Part shown: positions 41,218 through 49,427 of the stretch, in pieces | How the letters are laid out: each line of letters begins with the position of its first letter | Numbering within the stretch: position 1 is the stretch's first letter | Source of the DNA: Spartobacteria bacterium | GTDB taxonomy: Bacteria > Verrucomicrobiota > Verrucomicrobiia > Chthoniobacterales > UBA10450 | Direction of reading: 5' to 3' | Length of the DNA stretch: 64,000 nucleotides | NCBI GenBank assembly: GCA_003169975.1 | Contig: PNAA01000021.1 | Coordinates: forward strand, 1 to 64,000 | Notes under the pieces: model-generated | Database searches by the model: none | What the model was told of the DNA's origin: nothing | What the model saw: only the letters and a program-made list of their open reading frames with translations | Position numbers and translations under genes: made by a program

Positions 41218-42546
41218 CTAAAAGGACGCGTTCAGGCCCAGATAATATCGGTTCCGCGCATAGTCACGGAGATTGATATCCGAAAAGACTTCGGTGTGGC
41301 TGTAGCCGGCGAGCAGGGCGAATGTCCGATTGATTTCATAGCGCAGGCCCAGGCTGAGATCGATCGAATCTTCGTTGAAGCCCGGGACGACAAAGGTCGG
41401 CGTCGCGATGCCATCGTTCTGATCGTGCTGATAGAAGAGTGCCATCGTGGTGCTGAATCGGGGAGAAATGGCATAGGCAACGTTTAAGCCGGTGCGGAAG
41501 GTCGTGCGCGAGGGAGTGCCGGGCACATCGGGTTCGTCCAAGCCATAACGATTTGTCCAGCTGATCGAGGTGCGCTCTCCGAGCGAATACTTAAGTGTGG
41601 CCTCGCCATAGGGCGAAGTCTTTTCGCCGAAGTTATCGAATTCGCGAAATTCGACGCCGCCGCGCAGTGAAACATTGAACCGCGGACTGAAGCTGTGGTC
41701 CACGCCAGCCAGCACGAAATGCGTCGTCGAATCGCTCGGCGCGGTATCGAAATCGATGATTTGGTAACGGTATTCGCCGACGAGCGTCGTCGTGGGCAGA
41801 AGGAGGAAGCGAAGCTCATTCCCAAAGGTATGTTCGAAGCGATCCTCATAAGCGCCGATCGCGCTGTCTTCGTAGTTGATCACGCCTAACGTATAACTCG
41901 TCACGGTCGAGAAGCGCGGCGCCCATTGGTAGGAGGTCGAGAACTTGTCCGAGGTATAAAAGTAGTTTCCGCTTCGTCGGTTGATCCCGAAGCCGGTGCT
42001 GAAATCCGGCTCCGACTGATACGCCAGGTAAACCGCGGCGGCGAAACCAAGACGCGGGGTCGCCTGATGACTCGCGCTAATCGTTAGTCCACTATTGATA
42101 TCGTAGCTCTGCCCGGAAGGTCGGGAGTAATAGTAGGTGGCTCCGCCGAAAACCTGCAGGTCGAAATTGGTTCGTGCGCTGCCAAACTTATAATCGAGGG
42201 ACACACTGCCATTAGTGAAAAAAGACCCGACTGGATCCTGGTGAGTCGTGTAAACATTGTCGTCGTAACCCTCCCGCACCGAGACCGAGATGTGGAAGGG
42301 CGAGCGGGCGAAATTTCCCGTGCCGAGATCCGGTCCTGCCGCCTCGACCTCGCCGCTGCCCGTACTACTGGAAGCAGCGCTGAATGTCTTGCTGGATCCA
42401 TCCTCCTGCTGGGCGCGAAGTGGGAGCGGGGCCAGCGCCAGGACGAAAACGATCAACCCGGCCGCCAATGGCCTGCGACCTGGCGTCCCCTGGAAAAGAC
42501 GGGCGCAAAAAAATGTGAGCGGATGCAGCGGTCTTCTTCGGGCCAT
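41218..42546 (-). CDS. Outer-membrane beta-barrel protein of the exopolysaccharide locus
   Basis: About 442 residues. A signal segment (RPLAAGLIVFVLALAPLPLRA) is followed by a Ser/Gly-rich linker and about 350 residues of alternating beta-strands, such as FHISVSVREGYDDNVYTTHQ, GATYYYSRPSGQSYDINSG and RTSISWTNRYGLDEP. It ends RNRYYLGLNASF with a terminal Phe, typical of BamA-recognised barrels. It resembles VpsM/outer-membrane proteins near Wzc-like genes. I start at the ATG at 42546; a TTG at 42600 is an alternative. Likely role: passage of the polysaccharide through the outer membrane. Confidence 0.82.
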   Translation of the reverse strand: MARRRPLHPLTFFCARLFQGTPGRRPLAAGLIVFVLALAPLPLRAQQEDGSSKTFSAASSSTGSGEVEAAGPDLGTGNFARSPFHISVSVREGYDDNVYTTHQDPVGSFFTNGSVSLDYKFGSARTNFDLQVFGGATYYYSRPSGQSYDINSGLTISASHQATPRLGFAAAVYLAYQSEPDFSTGFGINRRSGNYFYTSDKFSTSYQWAPRFSTVTSYTLGVINYEDSAIGAYEDRFEHTFGNELRFLLLPTTTLVGEYRYQIIDFDTAPSDSTTHFVLAGVDHSFSPRFNVSLRGGVEFREFDNFGEKTSPYGEATLKYSLGERTSISWTNRYGLDEPDVPGTPSRTTFRTGLNVAYAISPRFSTTMALFYQHDQNDGIATPTFVVPGFNEDSIDLSLGLRYEINRTFALLAGYSHTEVFSDINLRDYARNRYYLGLNASF

Positions 42547-42642
42547 CTCGGCGAAGAGTAGGCGTTGGGAGAAATCGCGGCAATCTCTTTCCTCTGACAA
42601 TCAACGGTCAGCTTCCCCCTCAGCACGGAGACCCGGAATCAG

Positions 42643-44508
42643 TCAGGGGCGAGCCGCCGGCGGCTCTGGCAACGGCGCGTTTTTATCCGGCAACTCCCAT
42701 CTCGGCTCGGAGTCCACGCCGGGCCTTGTTGCGCTCCAGCGGGCGAGATGTGCGGCGTAGGATTTCTGGACGACGGTCGATTTCGGATCCCAGTCCCGCG
42801 CTCTGCCATACATCCATTCCGCCTCCGGGAAACGTCCCAGCGCATCGTAAACCCGGCCGAGCGCGAGGAGGAATGTCTCATCGTTAGGCGCGAGCGCCCG
42901 CGCCCGCTCGAACGGCTCCAGCGCCGCGCGGAAGAAAGAATCCCTCGCCGCCGCGTTCGTGATATCCTCCGCGCGCCGCACGCGGCTTTCGCCCAGATAA
43001 AAAAATGTCTCCGGGTTCTGCCCATCCCGCGCGATGGCCTGGCGCGCCCAGCGCATCGCTTCCAGGTGGCGTTCATCCCGCAAAGCGACCCGCGATCGCT
43101 CGGCGTAAAACTCCGCTCGCGTGTAGCGGACTGAGCCGGCGACCAAGAGCAAAGCGAGCAGCGCCAGGGCAAGCCGACCGGAGGCCACCCGCGAAATGGC
43201 ACCGGCAGCCTCGCTTTCACGTTCGAACCCGGGGTTGGCCAGAATTCCAAAGACGAAGGCGAGCAACAAAACATTGGCCGGGATGTGGAGGTTAAAATCA
43301 AGCAACGAATGAACCACGAATGCGGTCACGGCGCCGAGCGCACCGAGATTCAGCGCCAGGTTGTTGCTCAGCAACTGGGAAGAAAGCGCCACCCGCCGTG
43401 GCCCTAATTTTTGAAAAGCGATCCCACCGCGCCAGAGATGCGCGCCGAGAAAAAAGAGGAAGGCCGCCCCGCCGACGGCGCCGTATTCGGCGAGCAATTG
43501 CAGGTAATCGTTGTGCACTTCGACCGGATCCAGCTGCACGCGCGAGGTCCGAAACCGTCTTCCGTAATAAAGATAAGTCCCGCTCCCGGCGCCGGTGGCG
43601 GGCTGCAATTTCCACTGCGCGATCGCCCCCTGCCAGAGATCCAGACGAATGTTCCCGGTATCGAGTAGATTCTGCGCCCGGCCGCTGAGGTAATCGCTTT
43701 TCTTGAATCCAAAGAAGAGCGCCGCGCTCAGCACGAGTGCGAAAACGCCGCCCGCGACCGCCGTGCGCCAGAAAATCTCGCTCCCGGCTTTGCGCAACGC
43801 GACCAGCGTCAGAACGGCGACCACGACCAGGCTCACGCCTGCGCTCAAGTAGCCGCCGCGACTTCCGGTGAGGGCGAGACCGGCATAGCAAAGAGCGCCG
43901 GCATAGCCGATCAGCAATTTGGTCCAGAGCGGCCAACGACTCCAGCAGGTGAGAGTGACGCAAAAGACGCCGAGCACTTCGAGCAACCCCGCCAGGTGAT
44001 TCGGGCAGCCGTAGAATCCGCTCGCCCGCCGGCCGTAATCGAAGCGCTGTAAGAACGGGATCAGCATGAAATTGTTCCCGTTGCGAAACTGAATCGCACC
44101 GATCACCACCTGCACCAACGCCACCAGGAGGAGGAACAAAAGAATGGCCATTCGCCAGCGAGACGAGATGAAAATCAGCGCGACGGCGAGATAAACGACA
44201 AGCCCGCCCAGCACCGGGAAAATATCGGCCCGCGCAAGGTAGGGGACGGGCGAGAACCAGGCGCGAACGAGAACATAGCCAAAGAAGAGCACCGAAGACA
44301 AAAGACAGGCGCGGCCGGGCGAAGGCTTCGCGCGCCGCATAGAGAAGACCGCGAACAGACCCCCAAGCCCGAGGAGCGCGTAGACCGGCAGGGCGTAGGC
44401 CAGGCGCGTGCCGCCGATGAAGACCTGCATCCCGGCCAAAGCAATCGCCACCAGGCTCGCGCCGAGCATCTCGCTGGCGCGAGAGATGAGAGATGCGTTT
44501 CCGGCCAC
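42643..44508 (-). CDS. O-antigen ligase/polymerase-family membrane protein with TPR tail
   Basis: 621 residues with about ten hydrophobic helices in the first 440 residues. A conserved Wzy_C-like region, QPATGAGSGTYLYYGRRFRT, is followed by EVHNDYLQLLAEYGAVGGAA (HNDYLQ is the family signature). The C-terminal 150 residues form helical TPR-like pairs (EAMRWARQAIARDGQNPETF, LALGRVYDALGRFPEAEWMY). Likely polymerises or ligates the polysaccharide repeat unit. GTG start at 44508. No glycosyltransferase genes are in the window, so the locus is incomplete here. Confidence 0.88.
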   Translation of the reverse strand: MAGNASLISRASEMLGASLVAIALAGMQVFIGGTRLAYALPVYALLGLGGLFAVFSMRRAKPSPGRACLLSSVLFFGYVLVRAWFSPVPYLARADIFPVLGGLVVYLAVALIFISSRWRMAILLFLLLVALVQVVIGAIQFRNGNNFMLIPFLQRFDYGRRASGFYGCPNHLAGLLEVLGVFCVTLTCWSRWPLWTKLLIGYAGALCYAGLALTGSRGGYLSAGVSLVVVAVLTLVALRKAGSEIFWRTAVAGGVFALVLSAALFFGFKKSDYLSGRAQNLLDTGNIRLDLWQGAIAQWKLQPATGAGSGTYLYYGRRFRTSRVQLDPVEVHNDYLQLLAEYGAVGGAAFLFFLGAHLWRGGIAFQKLGPRRVALSSQLLSNNLALNLGALGAVTAFVVHSLLDFNLHIPANVLLLAFVFGILANPGFERESEAAGAISRVASGRLALALLALLLVAGSVRYTRAEFYAERSRVALRDERHLEAMRWARQAIARDGQNPETFFYLGESRVRRAEDITNAAARDSFFRAALEPFERARALAPNDETFLLALGRVYDALGRFPEAEWMYGRARDWDPKSTVVQKSYAAHLARWSATRPGVDSEPRWELPDKNAPLPEPPAARP

Positions 44509-44562
44509 AGAGCGGCGAGGTTACAGCAATTCGCCTCTCGCCGCCAACGCAGGATCACCCGC

Positions 44563-45279
44563 TTACTTGTTCGCCGCCGGAGTCGGCGTCGGGGGACATG
44601 AGCCAACAACAGCTCCCTGATGCGAGTGGAGATATTCGTCGAGCTGGCTTTGTCGGACCGTGCGCTGGGTGCCATCATCACACACCAGGATGAGCTGCTC
44701 ATGTGGATCGAATCCCTCGCCCGTGTCTTTGCTCGTCGAATTGGATAATGGATTCTGATTGTCTGGCCCAACCGCGTCGGAGTCGGCACGATCGCCGCCA
44801 CCGCTTGCCGCGTGGGGAACCGCGCTTTGAATCGCGTCCGCGCAATCGGGCGCCGTCGCGATCGCGGCATCAGCGATCGTCGTCGCCGCATTGTCATTTG
44901 CAGAGATGGCCGCAGACACAATCGACCCGACAAATTTGCAATCGCTTTTCCTACCGCAGCGCAGCACGGTTCCGACAATTTCGCCGGTGAAGTCGCGGCG
45001 CGCCCCGACCGCCACCTCCGTGATGGCCGCGGCCACAGTCCGATGCTTCCGCACGGCGGCGCAGACGGCCGCGAGAAATTCCGATTTGGTCGCGCGCTTG
45101 ATCGTTTTCGCGGCCGGCAAACCGTCTTCAATCATCTCCTTCGGCGTCTGGTCGCGACCGAGCGCCGCGGGAGGAGCGGCGACCCAAAGTCCGGCGGCCA
45201 GGGCGACCAGCAACAAGAGCAAGAGGGCGCTCCGCCCGATCCTCGCAGGGACTAGCCCGTCGGTTGAAACCGCGGACAT
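44563..45279 (-). CDS. Exported hypothetical protein with alanine-rich helical repeats
   Basis: About 238 residues. A transmembrane or signal helix (ALLLLLLVALAAGLWVAA) lies near residue 20-40. The middle part consists of short helical units with the pattern AAVxxxRxxAxxIxxxAV, including VGTVLRCGRKSDCKFVGSIV and AAIATAPDCADAIQSAVP with paired cysteines. The C-terminus contains LILVCDDGTQRTVRQSQLDE, then a short proline-rich end. I do not recognise the family. ATG at 45279 is preferred over the longer frame because a GGAAA element precedes it. It lies between tRNA-Gly and the polysaccharide locus. Confidence 0.68.
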   Translation of the reverse strand: MSAVSTDGLVPARIGRSALLLLLLVALAAGLWVAAPPAALGRDQTPKEMIEDGLPAAKTIKRATKSEFLAAVCAAVRKHRTVAAAITEVAVGARRDFTGEIVGTVLRCGRKSDCKFVGSIVSAAISANDNAATTIADAAIATAPDCADAIQSAVPHAASGGGDRADSDAVGPDNQNPLSNSTSKDTGEGFDPHEQLILVCDDGTQRTVRQSQLDEYLHSHQGAVVGSCPPTPTPAANK

Positions 45280-45354
45280 TTTTTTCCGCGGCAGGCGAGG
45301 AGGAGTCCGGCTTCTCAAAGCGACGATGATCACTATTTTGCGCGCTCGTCAGAA

Positions 45355-45425
45355 AGCGGGCAACGGGAATCGAACCCGCATGGCCAGCTTGGAAGGCTGG
45401 AACTTTACCATTAAGCTATGCCCGC
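45355..45425 (-). tRNA. tRNA-Gly (anticodon TCC)
   Basis: On the minus strand the acceptor arms GCGGGCA and TGCCCGC pair over seven bases, with discriminator T. The anticodon loop CTTCCAA contains TCC within CCAGC...GCTGG, and the T-arm is GGGTTCGATTCCC. Short variable loop, 71 bases, CCA not encoded. Confidence 0.95.
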
Positions 45426-45455
45426 GCGCGGTTAAGCTGCCGCGCCCGCACCTGC

Positions 45456-45534
45456 TTGCCAAGTTTTTTCCGAGAATGTGGGAGCCCCGATCTTCGCCGC
45501 ACAAAGGCGGCTCCCACATTCCGCAAACTTGCCA
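45456..45534. repeat. Palindromic repeat, GAATGTGGGAGCC type
   Basis: Inner arms GAATGTGGGAGCC and GGCTCCCACATTC are perfect complements. Outer words TGCCAAGTTTTTTCCG and CCGCAAACTTGCC also pair. It lies between tRNA-Gly and the DUF4412 gene and shares its ATGTGGGA head with the copy at 23221. Confidence 0.82.
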
Positions 45535-45564
45535 ATCGCGCAGACTCCAGCTAGCAACTGCCAT

Positions 45565-46257
45565 ATGAAATCACTGCACCTGTTCGGGATCGCTTCTCTC
45601 GCGCTTCTCGCCACCAGCCGCGCCGACCTGACCATCGTCCAGAAGGTGGAGGGGGCCGGGGGCCTCCACGAGCTCACTCTGAAAGTGAAGGGTGACAAAG
45701 CGCGCGTCGACGTCAACCCGCAGATCACGACCATCATCGACGCGAAAACCGGCGAAGTAACGACCTTGTTGAACGATAAGAAAACCGTGATGCGCATCTC
45801 CGGCGAGAAGGCGAAAGCGATGGCGGAGGTGGCCAAGGCATTCGCCAAGGAAGAGGCGCCGGCGCAGGCCCTGCCGAAACCCACAGGGAAGAAAGAGACG
45901 ATCAACGGCTACGAGACCGAAGAGTATGTGACCGATTCTCCGAAGTACCACGCCAGCTACTGGATCGCCAAGAGCTACCCGAATTACGAGAGCATCCTCA
46001 AGCAGATGTCGATCATGCAGCAGGGCGCCTTCGCCGGGCTGACCAAAGGCATGCCCGATTACCACGCCCTCCCGGGCCTTCCGCTGCGCACCCAGGTCAA
46101 GGTTCCCGGGCAGGACGACATCACGAGCACGATCGAAAGTCTGAAACTTGATCCCCTCCCCGACACGGACTTTGCCATCCCGGCCGGCTATTCTGAAATG
46201 AAGATGCCCGATTTTATTCGCGGCACGCAAGCGCCCGGCAAACCGGACGACCCCTGA
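45565..46257 (+). CDS. Exported DUF4412-like protein
   Basis: About 230 residues. A signal peptide (KSLHLFGIASLALLATSRA) is followed by a lipoprotein-carrier-like beta fold: LTIVQKVEGAGGLHELTLKVKG, ARVDVNPQITTIIDAKTGEV, KKTVMRISGEKAKAMAE, and INGYETEEYV. These match the DUF4412 pattern in verrucomicrobial and myxobacterial secreted proteins. Function is unknown. I start at the ATG at 45565, right before the signal peptide. The maf gene follows after only a few bases. Confidence 0.82.
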   Translation: MKSLHLFGIASLALLATSRADLTIVQKVEGAGGLHELTLKVKGDKARVDVNPQITTIIDAKTGEVTTLLNDKKTVMRISGEKAKAMAEVAKAFAKEEAPAQALPKPTGKKETINGYETEEYVTDSPKYHASYWIAKSYPNYESILKQMSIMQQGAFAGLTKGMPDYHALPGLPLRTQVKVPGQDDITSTIESLKLDPLPDTDFAIPAGYSEMKMPDFIRGTQAPGKPDDP

Positions 46258-46261
46258 ACGA

Positions 46262-46855
46262 ATGACCAGCGACGCGCCGCGTTTCATCCTCGCGTCGGCT
46301 TCGCCCCGCCGCCGCCAGTTGCTGGCGGATGCTGGCTTTGCTTTCGACGTTGTCGAACCCGAGGTGGATGAAATCCTTTCCGCCAACTTCACCGTCAGCG
46401 AGGCGACTTGCTGGAACGCGCTGCGCAAGGGCCTCGTCGTGGCGCGGGCTCATCCCGAGCAAGTCGTTCTCGCCGCCGACACGCTGGTGGGCCTCGGCCA
46501 GCAAATCATCGGCAAGCCCGCGGATCGCGCCGCGGCGGCGCGCATTCTCCGTCGGCTCAGTGGCCGGACGCATGTCGTCGTCTCGGCAGTTTTCATCGCG
46601 CATTTGCGCCGCGGAAAATCGGAGAGCTTCTCCGTCAGCTCGCGCGTGGTTTTCAAAAGATTGAGCGACCGGATGATCGATAATTATCTCGCCCTGATCG
46701 ACCCGCTCGACAAAGCCGGCGCCTATGCCGCGCAGGGCCACGGCAGCGCAATCATCGCGCGGATCATTGGTTCACGGAGCAACGTCATCGGCCTGCCATT
46801 GGAGAAGACCCGCGCCGGGCTCGCGCGCTTCGATGTTCACCGGCGGCCCGCCTAA
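46262..46855 (+). CDS. maf: Maf-like nucleoside triphosphate pyrophosphatase
   Basis: House-cleaning pyrophosphatase for non-canonical or pyrimidine nucleotides. 197 residues. The N-terminal FILASASPRRRQLLADAGF, VVLAADTLVGLG with the catalytic Asp, IGKPADRAAAARILRRLSGR, and the C-terminal DKAGAYAAQGHG and VIGLPLE are all diagnostic. The stop codon lies in a tandem GCCTAACGCCTAACGAC shared with the convergent gene. Confidence 0.93.
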   Translation: MTSDAPRFILASASPRRRQLLADAGFAFDVVEPEVDEILSANFTVSEATCWNALRKGLVVARAHPEQVVLAADTLVGLGQQIIGKPADRAAAARILRRLSGRTHVVVSAVFIAHLRRGKSESFSVSSRVVFKRLSDRMIDNYLALIDPLDKAGAYAAQGHGSAIIARIIGSRSNVIGLPLEKTRAGLARFDVHRRPA

Positions 46856-46858
46856 CGC

Positions 46859-47404
46859 CTAACGACTTTCCACCGGCGTCCGCTCATCGTCCGCCGGCAC
46901 CGCGAGTTCCTCGCGCTTTTCGCGGCGCAGCACGCGGTAAAGGAACCAAACGATGAAGCAGTTGGCCCCCACGAGAATGAGCGCGACCGCGCCGGGACTG
47001 CGCCAGACGTGCCGCACTTCGAAAGGAATCAACGCGCCGGTCGCCACCACCATGAGCAGCTCGGCCCAGCGCTTTTGCAGATAAACCCCGATCCCTTCGG
47101 TGCAGAGGACAGCCGCCGAGACCAGCGCGACCAAGCCGGTCACCTGGAGCAAGCCACCCGCGACCACATCCTGCCACTTGCTCAGGAGATAGAGCATCGC
47201 CCGGCTGTGCGCGACCATCAGCTCGCCGTCGACCCACTCCGAGATTCCATCCAGCCAGCGCGTGCGACTATGCAAAAAGAGGAGCGAAATTCCGATACTA
47301 AAGAGGATCGCGCCCTGCAACATCTTGAAGATCGCAATGATTTTCAGGTAACGAACGCGCCGCTGCGGCCGCAGCATTTTCGGGATTGGCGCGACGTCGC
47401 TCAT
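46859..47404 (-). CDS. DUF2127 family membrane protein
   Basis: About 181 residues with four hydrophobic helices. YLKIIAIFKMLQGAILFSIG near the N-terminus, a central ALYLLSKWQDVVAGG-type segment (YLLSKWQDVVAGGLLQVTGL), and EGIGVYLQKRWAELLMVVATGALIPFEV are the DUF2127 pattern. Function unknown. I use the ATG at 47404; the longer open frame is in the antisense of the VOC gene. Its TAG stop is inside a GTTAGGC word next to the maf stop. Confidence 0.85.
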   Translation of the reverse strand: MSDVAPIPKMLRPQRRVRYLKIIAIFKMLQGAILFSIGISLLFLHSRTRWLDGISEWVDGELMVAHSRAMLYLLSKWQDVVAGGLLQVTGLVALVSAAVLCTEGIGVYLQKRWAELLMVVATGALIPFEVRHVWRSPGAVALILVGANCFIVWFLYRVLRREKREELAVPADDERTPVESR

Positions 47405-47435
47405 CTCGATACGTCTCGCAGAAGCAACCGCGATC

Positions 47436-47831
47436 TCAAGCGGTGAGACTCTGCCGGCAGCAGATCTCGAGCTTGTTTCCGCTCGGGTCCTCGAAGAAAA
47501 CGCCGTAGTAGCCGGGCGAATATTCGCGCCAGAGCGCCGGGCCCTCCAGGTTTTGGCCACCCGCTTGCCTAACGATCTCGGCCAGCCGATCCACTTCCGC
47601 GCGGCTCCCGGCCCAGAAGGCGATGCGGTTGTCGTTAGGCTGATGTTCGGCCGACTCGGTGAAGCCGAAGAATTCGACCGGCCCTTCGCCCGCCGCCTGC
47701 CAGATGCACCATTCATCGCCGCTCGAGTTGATCGCGAAACCAAGCTCGGGCAGAAGCTTCTCGTAAAAGCGCTTCGCCGCCTCGAGGTCGTTTACCCGCA
47801 GGTCAATGTGGTCGAAGCGTCGCGTTTTCAT
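47436..47831 (-). CDS. VOC-family (glyoxalase/dioxygenase fold) protein
   Basis: A 131-residue protein with two beta-alpha-beta-beta-beta modules: FDHIDLRVNDLEAAKRFYEK at the start and GYYGVFFEDPSGNKLEICC at the end. The metal-ligand positions (His near residue 8, Glu near the C-terminus) are present. Substrate is unknown. ATG at 47831. Stands 32 bases upstream of the DUF2127 gene on the same strand. Confidence 0.87.
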   Translation of the reverse strand: MKTRRFDHIDLRVNDLEAAKRFYEKLLPELGFAINSSGDEWCIWQAAGEGPVEFFGFTESAEHQPNDNRIAFWAGSRAEVDRLAEIVRQAGGQNLEGPALWREYSPGYYGVFFEDPSGNKLEICCRQSLTA

Positions 47832-47854
47832 TTTCCGTCCTTCTCATTCACCCC

Positions 47855-47885
47855 TTTGTAGAGGCGGCCGTGCCGGCCGCAACAA
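47855..47885. repeat. Short palindrome, TTTGTAGAGGCGGCC type
   Basis: TGTAGAGGCGGCC then GTGCC then GGCCGCAACA. The left end matches the repeat at 31075-31158 (TGTAGAGGCGG). Probably a shortened member of that family, between the VOC gene and the mgtE-like gene. Confidence 0.6.
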
Positions 47886-47952
47886 GGAATCCAAAATGCG
47901 GGCGACACTCCCCCTCCAACCTTTGATTTCGAGCGGACATCTTTCATCTTCG

Positions 47953-48945
47953 TTAGGCGGGTCTGAGCAGCCAGCTCGCGATCGAAAGATAAAAAAGCAG
48001 CGTCAGGAGGTCGGCGAACGCGAGCGTGAGCGGGCCGGCCGCGATTTTCGGGTCGAGTCGCAAGGCATGCAGGAGCGACGGGATGCTTAACCCCAGCACA
48101 CACGCCATCACGAGCGAAGTCCAAATGCTTGCCCCGATCACCACTGCCGGCCACCCAACGCCGATCCAGAACCAGACGATCGTCGCCACGAGCAGGCCGC
48201 AGGCTGCGCCTAACAAAAGCGCCGTGGCCACCTCGCGCCGGAGCGTTTCGGCATACCAGCGCAAGGTCGGCCGGGTCGCATGCAACGCCTGGATCGTCAC
48301 CGCCATCGACTGGATGCTGACGCTTTCTCCCAGCCCGAGGACAAGGGTGAGGAAGAATGCAATCACCAGGCTTTGCGCAAGGGTGAGCGCAAACACACTC
48401 GCGAGGAGCGCGCAGGCCGTCCCGCTCCCGATCGTCGCGAGCAGCCAGGGAAACCGGTAACGAAACGCCTTGAATGGCCCCGCGCCGCGCACTTGCGCCA
48501 CGTGAAAGCCGATCGTCTCAAAAACATCCTCGTGTTGTTCGCGCTCCGCGATGTCGAAGACCTCCTCCGTAAAAACGCCGACATCGATCAAGCCCAGGAT
48601 GCGCCGTCCCGCGTCCACCACCGGGAAGGCAAAAAACTTGTGGAGCACGAAAAATTCGCACGCTTCGAGCAGGGTCGCGGTCTGCGGAATGGCGATGATC
48701 CGTTTGATCATCAAATCGCCGATCCGATGGTCGAGCGCCGCGGTCAGCAAGCGCCGGGTCGGCAGCACGCCGACGAGCCGTTTTTCCTCGTCCACGACAT
48801 AGAAATAAACGATCTTTTCGCCGATCCCTTCCTCCCGCACGGCGTCGAGCGCCTGGCGCGCGGTCATCGATTCCTGCAGCTGCGCAAAATCCTTCCGGAT
48901 AAAATCGCTCACCGGCTGGTCGAGATGTTGCGGCGCAGCATTCAT
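47953..48945 (-). CDS. MgtE-like divalent-cation transporter with CBS domains
   Basis: 330 residues. Two CBS domains (about residues 15-140; FYVVDEEKRLVGVLPTRRL and FPVVDAGRRILGLIDVGVFT) are followed by an MgtE transmembrane domain of five helices with RFPWLLATIGSGTACALLAS and LGLGESVSIQSMAVTIQALH, which forms part of the ion path. The usual N-terminal MgtE domain is missing, so this is the short form. Likely a magnesium or cobalt transporter. ATG at 48945; the stop is in a GCCTAACGA word. Confidence 0.87.
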   Translation of the reverse strand: MNAAPQHLDQPVSDFIRKDFAQLQESMTARQALDAVREEGIGEKIVYFYVVDEEKRLVGVLPTRRLLTAALDHRIGDLMIKRIIAIPQTATLLEACEFFVLHKFFAFPVVDAGRRILGLIDVGVFTEEVFDIAEREQHEDVFETIGFHVAQVRGAGPFKAFRYRFPWLLATIGSGTACALLASVFALTLAQSLVIAFFLTLVLGLGESVSIQSMAVTIQALHATRPTLRWYAETLRREVATALLLGAACGLLVATIVWFWIGVGWPAVVIGASIWTSLVMACVLGLSIPSLLHALRLDPKIAAGPLTLAFADLLTLLFYLSIASWLLRPA

Positions 48946-49038
48946 CGGCGGGATGATACCTGCTCAGACGCCATCTTTCGAGACGCGAAATGGATCGTCC
49001 TTGCCGGACGGACGGGCGCAGTTAACACTCGGCCCCCT

Positions 49039-49344
49039 ATGACTCGCCGGATTAAACGAATCGCGCCGTTCCAAGCCGGAAAAATGCTCGCCGTGGTTTA
49101 CGGCTGCATGGGGTTGATTTTCCTCCCCTTCTTCGCCCTCGCCGGGATGCTCGGCGCTTTTGCGCAACATGCCCAACCGAATCAGGCGGCGCCGGCTGCG
49201 CTCGTCGGTGGTCTCCTGCTTGGGATGGGAATTTTCTTCCCAATCATCTACGCCGCGATGGGATTCATTCTCGGCATCGTCAGCGCGGCGCTCTACAATC
49301 TTGTTGCTCGCTGGATCGGCGGTTTCGAGGTAGAGGTGGAATAG
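49039..49344 (+). CDS. Small membrane protein, two transmembrane helices
   Basis: 101 residues. RRIKRIAPFQAGKMLAVVYG is followed by a first helix (LIFLPFFALAGMLGAFA), then a second helix (FFPIIYAAMGFILGIVSAAL) and a short ARWIGGFEVEVE tail. Similar proteins occur in acidobacteria and planctomycetes (DUF3566-like), but I give no firm family. Only the end of a much longer open frame is real; the ATG at 49039 is preferred. Precedes hflK by about 80 bases. Confidence 0.72.
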   Translation: MTRRIKRIAPFQAGKMLAVVYGCMGLIFLPFFALAGMLGAFAQHAQPNQAAPAALVGGLLLGMGIFFPIIYAAMGFILGIVSAALYNLVARWIGGFEVEVE

Positions 49345-49427
49345 CGGAAGAGAGAGCACATTTTCTCGACGGCTGATCGGCGGGCCCGCTTGGGCGCCGT
49401 GCCAGGATCCCTTCGTTCGTTGACGTT

